Of a DNA stretch of 64,000 bases, positions 39,401 through 47,959 are shown piece by piece. The notes beneath the pieces were generated by a model. The model saw only the letters and a list, made by a program, of their open reading frames with translations, did no database searches and had not been told where the DNA came from. The first letter of the stretch is position 1. Every line of letters starts with the position of its first letter. A program made the translations under genes and the position numbers. The DNA is from Trichoplax sp. H2 (lineage: Eukaryota; Placozoa; Uniplacotomia; Trichoplacea): assembly GCA_003344405.1 (NCBI GenBank), contig NOWV01000140.1, positions 124,001-188,000 of the forward strand, read 5' to 3'.

Positions 39401-42203
39401 CTTGTCAGTATTGAAAATATATCTATCGATTACAATTTCCAATCCTTTATTTTAATAGTTCAAAATTAAAATATTAGTCTAGTCGTAATGATTGCAGACG
39501 CTAGCAATGTGATGAGTTCGATCGGTACAATAGCTCTGTTCTATCAGTGAGTTGGTTCCATTGCTTGTCTACTGGATATCGATAATCACTATCGATATTA
39601 AACGTTATTGGATTATAGAATTTCAATTTGCGATGATCCATTTGAACAGTTGAAAATTAAAGCATAGGATGTTATGATATTGCAGATACCATCAAAGTCA
39701 CTGTTCTATTGGTTCAACTTTTTAATCTACTAGATATTGACGATCGGTGTCAATATTAAACGTAGTTGGATTTTAGGCTTTCAATTTATCATCATCTATT
39801 CGAATAGTTGAAAATTGAAGCGTAGATGTTATGATTGCAGACAGCATCAAAGTCACTGTTACATTGGTCAATTGGTTCACCTGTTTATCTAATTGAGAAT
39901 ATCCATTTATAAAGGTTTATGTTAAAGGTTGAAAATTGAAATAGAAGGGGCATGTTACCATTGCGGATGCAATCAACGTCATGAGCTTGATATCCCTACT
40001 GTACTTTACATAGACCAATTGATTCAACTGTTTATCTACTAGATATCGATGATCAATATCGAGATTCAATATTATTCGCATTGTGGATATCAATTTACGA
40101 TGATCTATTTTAACGCTTGATATAAAAGCATTGATGTTACCATTGCAGATACAAGCAGTGATGAGCTTGATATCCGTACTATTACGTATGTATAGACCAA
40201 TTTGGTTCAACTATTTATCTATCTACTAGACATCGATGATCAGTGTCGAGATTCAATATCGTTCGCATTGAGGATATCAAATTAGGATAATCTATTATAA
40301 CGGCTGAAAATCGAAAAAGAAGCCGTGATGTTACAATTGCAGATACAAGCAGTGTGATAACTTTGATATCTCTACTATTACGTCTGTATATATAGACCAA
40401 TTGGTTCAACTCTACTGTATATCTGCTAGATATCGATGATCAGTGTCGAGATTCAATATCGTTCGCATTGAGGATATCAATTTAGGATGATCGATTATAA
40501 CGGCTGAAAATTGAAATAGAAGCAGCAATGTTACCATGGCAGATACAAGCAGTGTGATGAGCTTGATATCCTTACTGTTTCCTATATATAGACCAATTGG
40601 TTCAACTGTTTATCTACTAGACATTGATGATCAGTGTCGAGATTCAATATTTATTCGAATTGAAGTTATTCATTTAGGATGATCTATTTTAACGCTATGA
40701 CATCGGTCAATTGATTGCACTGTTTACAGTATCTGCTAGATTTGGATGATTGGTGTCGATATTCAAGCTGGCTTGATTATAGAACGATGCAGATTACGTG
40801 GTTTACGCCTTAGTACTACATCGACTCCAGCAAGATTTTGGCCACAAAATCCTCTTGAAATGGACTCACCTTGATAGCTTTCGCATTTCAACATCATGAC
40901 TAAGCGTATTCAATGTAGTGCGTTCTGACTAATTTCACTTTGCCAAAGTGCTACCGTACTTACAGCTCCACTATCAATAATATTGACTTTGTATTGACAC
41001 AGCGTACCATCTACGCTTTATTGACATCGGTCGGCATGATCTTGGAGTCAACAAGTTGAGAAGGTAAGTAAATCTTAATCTAGTCAACGATCGGCTGACG
41101 ATAGAGATTATATGGATAAAAGGCTCATTTCCTACGGTGTTAATTTCCATTTGGAAGAAAATTTCGAATGGACAGTCAAAGCTGGCGATGAACGTGATGT
41201 GAAATAGTATGACTGTTACTGTATCATTCCGGCTAAAGTACAAGTGATGTTGATTTGTGTTGAACAAAGATCAATGCTTTATTTCATCGTCTCTCCCTTT
41301 CTGCTTCAATCTTACTTTTATGACTATTGATTAGAGTATGGTCTGGAGTGATCGGATGATGGATTGGATAAATGATCGAAAAAGAAATTGAACGTAGTTT
41401 ACTTTGCTAGGACTGTCTATAGCGACTCCTACCACTCAACTCCAGTCGATTACACACTACCTACTATTGCGTGAATTTTTCTCCACCATGTCTACGTTAT
41501 ATCACTCATTCAATCCAGTACAAGCCTATTTCTAGTCTATCTATTAGCGTGTTGACTTTACAAAGTAATCCTATTTCATCGCCTGTCTACCGATACAGTA
41601 AGTGATTTTTTTTTTCTCCTTTCAGTCAATTTATAAACAAGGGCCCACTGATGATTGTTGTCCATTGGATGCAGCTCGTCCATCACGGCAAGTTGTCTTC
41701 AAGTACGGCGAGATATTCACGCCGCTAGTCACTTTATCAATCATGTCGATATCAAGATTAACAAAGGTGATGATGGGATTGCAACTAGTTTACTGTGGAC
41801 AACATCAATCGACTAAGGCATTGGAACCAGTCGACGAGTGAGGTTATTTTATCCAAAGTGATTGGTGTTGTTGTTGGTTCCATATCGATCCAAGATCGAT
41901 TCAAACCAGACAGGCAAAACAAGATTGAACTACGACAGTATCACACTTGTACGCCTACCATGTATAGTAGTGAGTGATGTTGTACTCCAACTTACCAATA
42001 CTAAAATCGCCATAGTGAACTGCTCGATTTAAGATCCAAGTGACGATTAATCCCATCACGCGAGAGTTATAGTAGGAGACATAAATAGTCCAGACGATGG
42101 TCAAGACGGTGAGGATAACATGGCGAGTATAATCGATGGTCGAATTGGTAGGATCGATGGTGGGAAAAACGGAACCAGTTGTATTGTTATTCATGATGTC
42201 CAT
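19352..42203 (-). CDS. BLTP1: Bridge-like lipid transfer protein 1 (KIAA1109/tweek family), complete gene
   Basis: Reading exon by exon on the minus strand gives 58 coding exons whose phases all close, 13,452 coding bases and about 4,483 residues (human about 5,005). Residue blocks match human BLTP1 in order from end to end. At the start are YYNSR, LNR and LSGK; then DGYIIFRWW and FHVYNR; near the middle VHAMFSGEG and CGCQGGC; later FNFASPT, DIPQHPA, ALLPSL, NFGICLPLT, VPDGTYE, MPVSRVECLLQLPSLDLMF and YRNSIARRLFLG; and at the end DPVGIDWVLNKLGF with TIPKYLQRG. Family members are ER-anchored rods with a lipid-filled beta-groove that move phospholipid, notably phosphatidylethanolamine, at contact sites (fly tweek, worm LPD-3, yeast Csf1). 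The ATG at 42203 has good context and an in-frame TAA 30 bases upstream. The weakest junction is exon 29/30. Nothing suggests a pseudogene. Confidence 0.95.
24532..28490 (-). CDS. BLTP1: BLTP1 exons 30-45
   Basis: Exons: 28490..28397, 28090..27848, 27705..27483, 27402..27313, 27226..27011, 26871..26737, 26486..26378, 26215..26145, 26058..25960, 25883..25790, 25661..25588, 25509..25378, 25293..25260 (34 bases), 25174..24998, 24923..24867 and 24799..24532. Matches to the family are DIPQHPASL, VLGAALLPSLRGEYK, CLGMWGQEQWF, YLLVVQKSFLE, LLLYSVKL, LGQLSK, AYFDTSVEIRNAI, INYKNVYENWLEQRR, FLQLNVLNFGICLPLT, RGHFKALCIRF, IVPDGTYECCS and QDIGRYLSLLGDALT. The exon 30 start was set by phase and by equal spacing to the human protein. 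Its acceptor tract is unusual. Confidence 0.88.
28634..33488 (-). CDS. BLTP1: BLTP1 exons 25-29: middle region with disordered linkers
   Basis: Exons: 33488..32118 (1,371 bases), 32051..31897, 31787..31576, 31437..30521 and 30434..28634 (1,801 bases). Conserved segments are KRLYFLWHKS, CGCQGGCVFFD, LLALSFDR, GWIMVEFGIEGFTAKGGR, VWFNFASPTQPR with FNLLTTVIPATSAWI, LRGGLLALVRQWKAILV and MYKLLDCYSAMG. Between them lie long Ser/Asp/Thr-rich stretches of low complexity in exons 25 and 29, which are probable flexible loops outside the groove. The same regions are Ser-rich in the human protein but do not align. Codon use does not differ visibly from the rest of the gene. Confidence 0.9.
33617..37518 (-). 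CDS. BLTP1: BLTP1 exons 9-24: N-terminal half of the beta-groove rod
   Basis: Exons: 37518..37415, 37290..37208, 37097..36980, 36894..36814, 36721..36646, 36571..36401, 36309..36192, 36092..35937, 35830..35733, 35623..35488, 35338..35204, 35128..34944, 34807..34649, 34454..34320, 34173..33997 and 33901..33617. Blocks matching the human protein include VRVMFSPSPE, PPRNMGE, WGIDVEFG with YGPWVHRQ, FFYPKDYQ, PDLYDFSPYT with FEMIWLANMNNWIDC, LPFTEYLP, GWIDCWFIPV, GNYFGQY, and YYMIRLGIDRI with VETGC. Two or three acceptors have in-frame alternatives (exon 10 GAGCAG; exon 11, seven residues earlier). I chose those giving the best match to the family. Confidence 0.9.
37621..42203 (-). CDS. BLTP1: BLTP1 exons 1-8: ER anchor and start of the lipid groove
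   Basis: Exons: 42203..41996, 39365..39287, 39073..39003, 38713..38647, 38320..38256, 38134..38083, 37869..37797 and 37707..37621. Residues 1-27 carry three N-glycosylation sequons (at N6, N7 and N20). They are followed by a membrane span at about 28-44, so the tail is probably lumenal and the rest cytosolic. Conserved blocks are YYNSRVMGLI, SFLSGKIMFRAF, DGYIIFRWW, IYVVLNGFQFHVYNR, WRDLIPAIKFDIT and GRISFGN. Intron 1 is 2,630 bases, by far the longest of the gene, and is largely filled by a tandem array. The other introns are roughly 90-290 bases. Confidence 0.9.
39530..40775. repeat. Tandem array inside BLTP1 intron 1
   Basis: About eight diverged units recur, anchored on ATCTACTAGATATCGATGAT and GTGTCGAGATTCAATATC. 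Anchors lie near 39565, 39723, 39890, 40029, 40211, 40413, 40607 and 40722, a period of about 115-200 bases. The 40.2 and 40.4 kb units are almost identical over more than 80 bases, so part of the expansion is recent. The array produces minus-strand open frames of 64-97 codons that share a repeated peptide pattern. I treat these as by-products. Confidence 0.8.
40800..41995. other. Remainder of BLTP1 intron 1, with a possible antisense exon pair
   Basis: GC content is higher than in the array. On the plus strand, 41598..41625 looks like a 28-base intron (GTAAGTG, a long T tract, TTTCAG). Joining across it gives about 94 open codons ending at 41841. No family was recognised in that frame or in the minus-strand frame at 41267..40974. 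Confidence 0.3.
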
Positions 42204-42398
42204 GGGTTGATGGATACATTCGATGATCGTTTAGCTTAATAATGTTTCAACAAGGTACAAAATACTGGCAATAAAGTGAAAATCAAGTTGTTGAATGTCT
42301 TCATGTCTTGCAAGACAAGTTCCACTCCCCTTCCACTTGAACACGGAATGGATCGCTAATGGCTTGCTCTTCGCTGTCAATCGACGGGTGTAGTTTGA

Positions 42399-42463
42399 CC
42401 AGGGGTGTTCAAACCACACAGGGTGGGCGATCCAGGGGTGTTCAAACCACACAGGGTAGGGGA
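42399..42463. repeat. Two adjacent 33-base direct repeats upstream of BLTP1
   Basis: CCAGGGGTGTTCAAACCACA followed by CAGGGT occurs twice back to back, about 200 bases upstream of the BLTP1 start codon. It could be a duplicated binding site. No factor is assigned. Confidence 0.65.
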
Positions 42464-42589
42464 TGGAAACACGCTTTGATTACCATGGTTTCCACTGCAA
42501 GGTCAAGCGTCAGGTGCACCACGCACCCATGGAAGAGGTCAGTTGACAGACGATGACGCTCATCCCTAGTGTCAAGTGTATCTTGGGGT

Positions 42590-43945
42590 GTAACGGGCTG
42601 TAGCGGTACTGGTTCTCCAGCCTACAGTACTGTACACTGTTGACTCCAGTGGACACTGGACAGTACTGAGGACCACGACGCAGAGATACTGTACACTGTA
42701 GTCTGAGGAGGGGTAGTGTCACTCAACGACCAAGTCACTTTCACAGTTTCACCCCTGTCGCCCTTAGGTTGCTTTCAACCTACTGCCAAGTCACTTTCCA
42801 TCCCGGTCACCCTCGCAGACAACACGCATTAAGCTTACTGTCGTAGTGTGGAGTGGCTATGGCTCGAGTAAGCCATAGGTGAGAGGGCAACGACAGGAGC
42901 AATGGCGTAGTCCAATTGCACCCGGTTAAAACTACTGTACTAGTGTACAGTAGTGTATGTAAGACTAACCAGTACTGAGGACCAGGACGCAGAGATACTG
43001 TACAGTGTACACTGTAGTCTGACGAGTGGTAGTGTCACTCAACTACCAAGTCACTTTCATAGTTTCACCCCAGTAATCTGAGGTTGCTTTCAGCCTACTG
43101 CCAAGTCACTTTCCATCCCGGTCACCCTCGCAGACAACACGCTTTAAGCTTACTGTCGTAGTGTGGAGTGAGTGGCTATGGCTTGAGTCAACCATAGCGC
43201 AATGGCGTAGTCCAATTGCACTCGGTTAGAACTAACTACAGTACTGTACAGTGTACAGTGTAGTCTGAGGAGGGGTAGTGTCACTCAACTACCAAGTCAC
43301 TTTCATAGTTTCACCCCAGTAACCTGAGGTTGCTTTCAGCCTACTGCCAAGCCACTTTCCATCCCGGTCACCCTCTCAGACAACACGCTTTAAGCTTACT
43401 GTCGTAGTGTGGAGTGACTGGCTATGGCTCGAGTAAGCCATAGGTGCGACGGCAACGACAGGAGCAATGGCGTAGTCCAATTGCACCCGGTTAAAACTAC
43501 TGTAAGTAAGACTAACCAGTACTGAGGACCAGGACGCACAGATACTGTACACTGTAGTCTGAGGAGGGGTAGTGTCACTCAACTACCAAGTCGCTTTCCA
43601 TCCCGGTCACCCGCGCAGACAACACGCTTTAAGCTTACTGTCGTAGTGTGGAGTGACTGGCTATGGCTCGAGTAAGCCATATTGCACCCGGTTAAAACTA
43701 CTGTAAGTAAGACTAACCAGTACTGAGGACCAGGACGCACAGATACTGTACACTGTAGTCTGAGAAGGGGTAGTGTCACTCAACTACCTAGTCACTTTCC
43801 ATCCCGGTCACCCGCGCAGACAACACGCTTTAAGCTTACTGTCGTAGGGTGGAGTGACTGGCTATGGCTCGAGTAAGCCATAGGTGAGACGGCAACGACA
43901 GGAGCAATGGCGTAGTCCAATTGCACCTAGTTAGAACTAAGTAAG
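42590..43945. repeat. GC-rich five-unit tandem array upstream of BLTP1
   Basis: The anchor ACACGC-TTAAGCTTACTGTCG occurs near 42825, 43137, 43384, 43623 and 43823 (spacing about 310, 250, 240 and 200 bases). The anchor GGAGGGGTAGTGTCACTCAA also recurs. Units differ by internal deletions. Junctions are rich in TACTGTAC/GTACAGTGTAC palindromes. GC content is near one half, against about one third around it. The repeats create minus-strand open frames beginning MTLPLLRLQCTVS; I do not call these genes. The region may be promoter or 5' untranslated sequence of BLTP1. Confidence 0.8.
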
Positions 43946-44062
43946 ATGAACAAGCTGGCCAACTATGACGCTGATTATGTTTTAGTACGTCAAAAAGGCA
44001 TTGAAAATGGCTCCCTAGAGGAGAAAGAGAGGGATAGCAAACGACGATCTTGTCGTAAAACC

Positions 44063-44071
44063 AAGATGGCG
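44063..44071 (+). promoter_or_regulatory. AAGATGGCG (YY1-type) motif upstream of BLTP1
   Basis: The motif sits about 1.9 kb upstream of the BLTP1 ATG, in the GC-rich block and close to a TGACGTCA site. If it marks a transcription start, BLTP1 would have a non-coding first exon beyond the array, or a divergent plus-strand transcript would start here. An 83-codon plus-strand frame (43946..44197) covers it but has no recognised content. Confidence 0.3.
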
Positions 44072-44135
44072 TTATTTTCCATAGTCATTTCACTCTACTG
44101 TCAGACTGCAATTTGTAAACTTTACTCTTGCTCGA

Positions 44136-44143
44136 TGACGTCA
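44136..44143. promoter_or_regulatory. Palindromic CRE (TGACGTCA)
   Basis: An exact TGACGTCA, the full CREB/ATF palindrome, lies 65 bases from the AAGATGGCG motif. The sequence is seen; function is inferred from the clustering. Confidence 0.35.
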
Positions 44144-44290
44144 GCTTCATCAAGCCGGAAAAGTACCCCTGCAGGCGGGCTTGATCGGCGATTTTGAAGA
44201 GTAAATCCCTTCAAAGTTTCGCGCTATAACACCGCCATTTCACTCTTTGCCAGGATTTGAATAGAGAGAGTAAATGAGATCGCACCATCA

Positions 44291-45490
44291 CTATAAAAGA
44301 GCAGTAAATCACGTAGTACGAGTACATGTTGTTGGCCAGTGTTGAACAACGTTTGACAATAGCATCTTGACAGGCCGGCCATTCTACCTATTTATGTAAA
44401 CATTACCCTTTGGCATTTTGCAGTCATACAGTAAGCTCTACTGTATAATTGTAATAAATGCGTCTCACAATAACTATCTTAGTCCAATGGTATTCTCTAA
44501 ATGGCTCTTATTACAAGGTTTTAGCAATAGTAGATCAATAATGAATTACTACAAGAATCTAGCGTAGAATCGAAAGTATTCCGAGCTCAAAGCGAAGTGA
44601 AGTCTCATCTCCTCCGTGAACTCATCTCTGCAGTTCTTATATATGCACATTTTGTTTAATCGATTAATGACAACTTGATTCATCTACAACCAGACATGAG
44701 TCATCAAACAAAATAATTTTCTCTAATGGTACGTCATTATTTTCTACAATCGAAATTATTCTACTTCAGATATCACTACTCTTCTATGAACGTCTAGGCC
44801 CTTTCTCCGAAGGGCATCTTAACAATTACAGTGTTTCTAGCGACATAAATCTTGTACCATAATGAGTCCACTGGCTACCATTAGTCATCAACCATATTTC
44901 TATTAGAGTAGTTATCTATCATCTAATATTAGCCTCACAATAATATCGAATCATAATAACTTCACTATATCAAATAGAGCTATCCACACAATGTTTCGAG
45001 CGACATAAATCTTGTACCATAATGAGTCCACTGGCTACCTTCAGTCATCAACAATTTCTATTAGAGTAGTTAGCTATCATCTAATATTAGCCTCACGATA
45101 ATATCGAATCAAAATAACCTCACTATAGCAAATAGAGCTATCCGTATAATTAAATATGGGTGCATTACTACAATGATATAAATCACGTCGTACATGTTGC
45201 AGGCCAGTCTTGAACAACATGTGACGATATCATTTTGAATCATGACCGATCATTCTGCCTATAGAAACATTGCCTGCCTCCATTTTACATTATGCAAGAA
45301 TAGACTAAATTCAGCCTTACTGTACTTTATGATATCAATCACGTTGTGCTAGTGGCAAGTCAGTGTTGAACAACATTTGACGAGACCATCTTGACCGGCC
45401 CTTCTAACAATATTTATTTATAAACACTGCCCTTCGGTATTTTACATCTTGTAGGAGTACAGCAAACGCAACTTTAATGTACTGTATGAT
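44291..45490. repeat. Dispersed and tandem copies of a roughly 160-base repeat
   Basis: Copies at about 44291-44460, 45173-45330 and 45330-45490 share AAATCACGT, GTACATGTTG, a GGCCAGT-TTGAACAAC block and a closing TACTGTA. The last two are adjacent. Between the first and second lies a separate duplication (see the next entry). Confidence 0.65.
44834..45143. repeat. Tandem duplication, two about 150-base copies at a 160-base period
   Basis: 44834-44985 and 44994-45143 are about 95% alike, sharing GCGACATAAATCTTGTACCA, then TAATGAGTCCACTGGCTACC and TAGCCTCACRATAATATCGA. The high identity points to a recent event. Confidence 0.85.
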
Positions 45491-46639
45491 CTAGCGCATT
45501 AAAAGCAATACTCTACTCCACGACACTCTATGCACTCAACACTCTCTCGTCATTGTCCAATCTGCAGATAACATCAAAATTATCTATTGTAGACTAATGT
45601 TTTATCTATCAGATAAGTACGCGACAAGCTCGTAGAAATTGAATGGAAGTACACCGGATCCAAATCAATCATCCACTATGCATCAACATGGATCCAGACT
45701 ATTCATTGAATGCCGTAGTCAATAGGATAAATTAGATCATGCATGCCTCACAATAGAGTCTTCGTCAATCAAGGCGAAATAGACTAATCGAATGGAGTAG
45801 ATTGATGAAATGCTCCGTTGGTGGAGTTCTATAATGGAAGATTCATCTACACCACACCATTTTCTTCTAATCGCCATCAGTTCTTGCCATGATCATGACC
45901 ATCCAGATCGATGGTACCTGCTGTCATCGTAGACTGTAATAGCTAATACAGAGCTAAAATGGTCTATCATAGAGTGCACCACTACAATTCTAGCTCATAA
46001 TTAATTCAGATGCGTCTCTCTTTCCCCCATGCCAATCCAGTCGTTTAGTAATTGCATTAATTAATCAATTGTATTTTAACGTAGCAAGACTCCTGTTGAT
46101 TTCGAATTTTTGATATTAAATCATTGTAAGGTCAAAGATGCAAGATGAGGTCAAGTTGGCAGAAATCAGCGTTCGATCACTCTCTTATCCGCGATACCAT
46201 GTTACAGGTAATATTGCTTGATATAAAGGTCGACACCTCTATCTACCCTTGACAGAAAAGAATGTCACTTGTGGCCGTGATTTTGCACTGCATGTGGTTA
46301 AATTAAGGATGACAATGCACGTAGGATACAGTATTGCAGATAATTTTATCCAGTCTTTCCTACTCGTTAGATAGGCATCATGATATCAGAGGTTATTTTA
46401 TCTCCAAACTTCGTAATTCTACATCAACCTGTCGCAAAGAACGCTGGAGTTAGACAATTTCTATAGTAATCATACTGTGTATAACGATCATGGCTCAGCC
46501 AGAGCTGCAACCAGCACGATTTTGTATCGTCTTACTCCTTAAATCAACACGATTGATTACCGTAACTAATTGAATTCGTAAAATTCTTAAGAGATCAACT
46601 TCATACTTGACAAGCGTATAGGACAAGGCGGGTAGTCTT
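45491..46639. other. No feature seen
   Basis: AT-rich sequence with stops in all frames. I saw no gene, RNA or clear repeat. Confidence 0.5.
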
Positions 46640-47720
46640 CCAAGAGATCCATTTGTTGTAGTTTTTAGCGGCAATAATTTTCTTATCGAAGCGCCTTTCC
46701 GCAGATCGATTTACTTGCAAGTTTTGCGCCAATGATTTTCTTCTCGAAGGATTCATTTATTTATTTCCTCGCTTCGCGCTAATAATTTGCTTCTCCAATC
46801 TCCTTTCTACTGTAGATATCGATTCACTATTTAGCTTTGCTGTATTAATTATCTCATCGACATAGCTACCATTCTAGATCAATTTATTCACTCACTTTAC
46901 GCTAATAATTTCCTTCTCAAGTCTTCTTTCTATTGTAGATATCAATTCACTGTCTAGCTTCGCTGTATTAATTATCTCATCAGCTGTACATAGGTACCTT
47001 TCTAGATCAATTTATTCACTTACTTTACGCTAATAATTTCCTTCTCCAATCTTCTTTCTATTGTAGATATCAATTCACTGTCTAGCTTCGCTGTATTAAT
47101 TATCTCATCAACCGTACATAGATATCTTTCTAGATCAATTTATTCACTCACTTTACGCTAATAATTTCCTTCTCCAATCTTCTTTCTATTGTAGATATCA
47201 ATTCACTGTCTAGCTTCGCTGTATTTATTATCTCATCAACTGTACATAGCTACCTTTCTAGATCAATGGATTCCCTCCTTTTATGCTAATAACTTCCTTC
47301 TCCGACCCCGTTTCCAGAAATCAATTCATCCTCTAACTTCGCCCTATATTAATCATCTTATCTACGTAGCTGCCTTTCTAGATTTATTTATTTCCTCGCT
47401 TTACGCTAATGATTTCCTTCTCCAAACCCTTTTCTAGAAATCAATTCAACCTCTAATTTCGCTGTATTAATCATCTTATCTACGTAGCTACCTTTCTAGA
47501 TAAATTTATTTCCTTCTCCAAACACCTTTCTAGAAATCAGTTCATCCTCTAGGTTCGCTGTATTAATTAGTATATCTCATCTACGTAGCTACCTTTTCTA
47601 GATCAATTTATTTCCCTGCTTCATGTCAATAATTTTAGAATCCAACTGCCTTTCTAGAAATCGATTCACTTTCTGCCCTTTGAGGAAATCATTTTCTAAA
47701 AGTTTATTTATTTCATAGTT
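46640..47720. repeat. Minisatellite with a dimeric unit of about 128 bases
   Basis: Near-identical units run from about 46800 to 47260 (spacing about 122, 128 and 128), each containing TTCGCTGTATTAATTATCTC and TTTACGCTAATAATTTCCTT. Those two halves are themselves related (about 64 bases each, both with TC-AATT-ATTCACT then CTAATAAT/GTATTAAT). The unit is therefore a dimer, as in higher-order satellite arrays. The flanks (46640-46800 and 47260-47960) hold decayed monomers. Confidence 0.8.
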
Positions 47721-47959
47721 TTAGGCTAATAATTTTCTTGTCTAGGCAACCTTAAATGAGATAATTTTATTTTCAAACTTTGCGATAATAATCTAGTCTA
47801 AAAGATTTTCGAGATATCTATATGAGTATACTGTGTTTCTGAGCTTGAAGCTAACAATTTTCAGACACAACCTCTTTTCTGAGATCAGTTTACTTCATAG
47901 CTTTACTGCAATAAGTTTTCTTATCCAATCATTTCAAACTTTGAAAAATTTCTTTTGTT

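Noticed and set aside
39917-40409. Minus-strand open frames of 64 and 97 codons in BLTP1 intron 1
   Set aside because: They are by-products of the tandem array and lie within an intron of a same-strand gene.
42510-43779. Repeated minus-strand open frames starting MTLPLLRLQCTVS
   Set aside because: They follow the repeat units exactly and appear and vanish with unit deletions. No codon signal or family was recognised.
44291-44300. CTATAAAAG as a TATA box
   Set aside because: The block belongs to a dispersed repeat whose other copies have no gene next to them, and no gene follows here.
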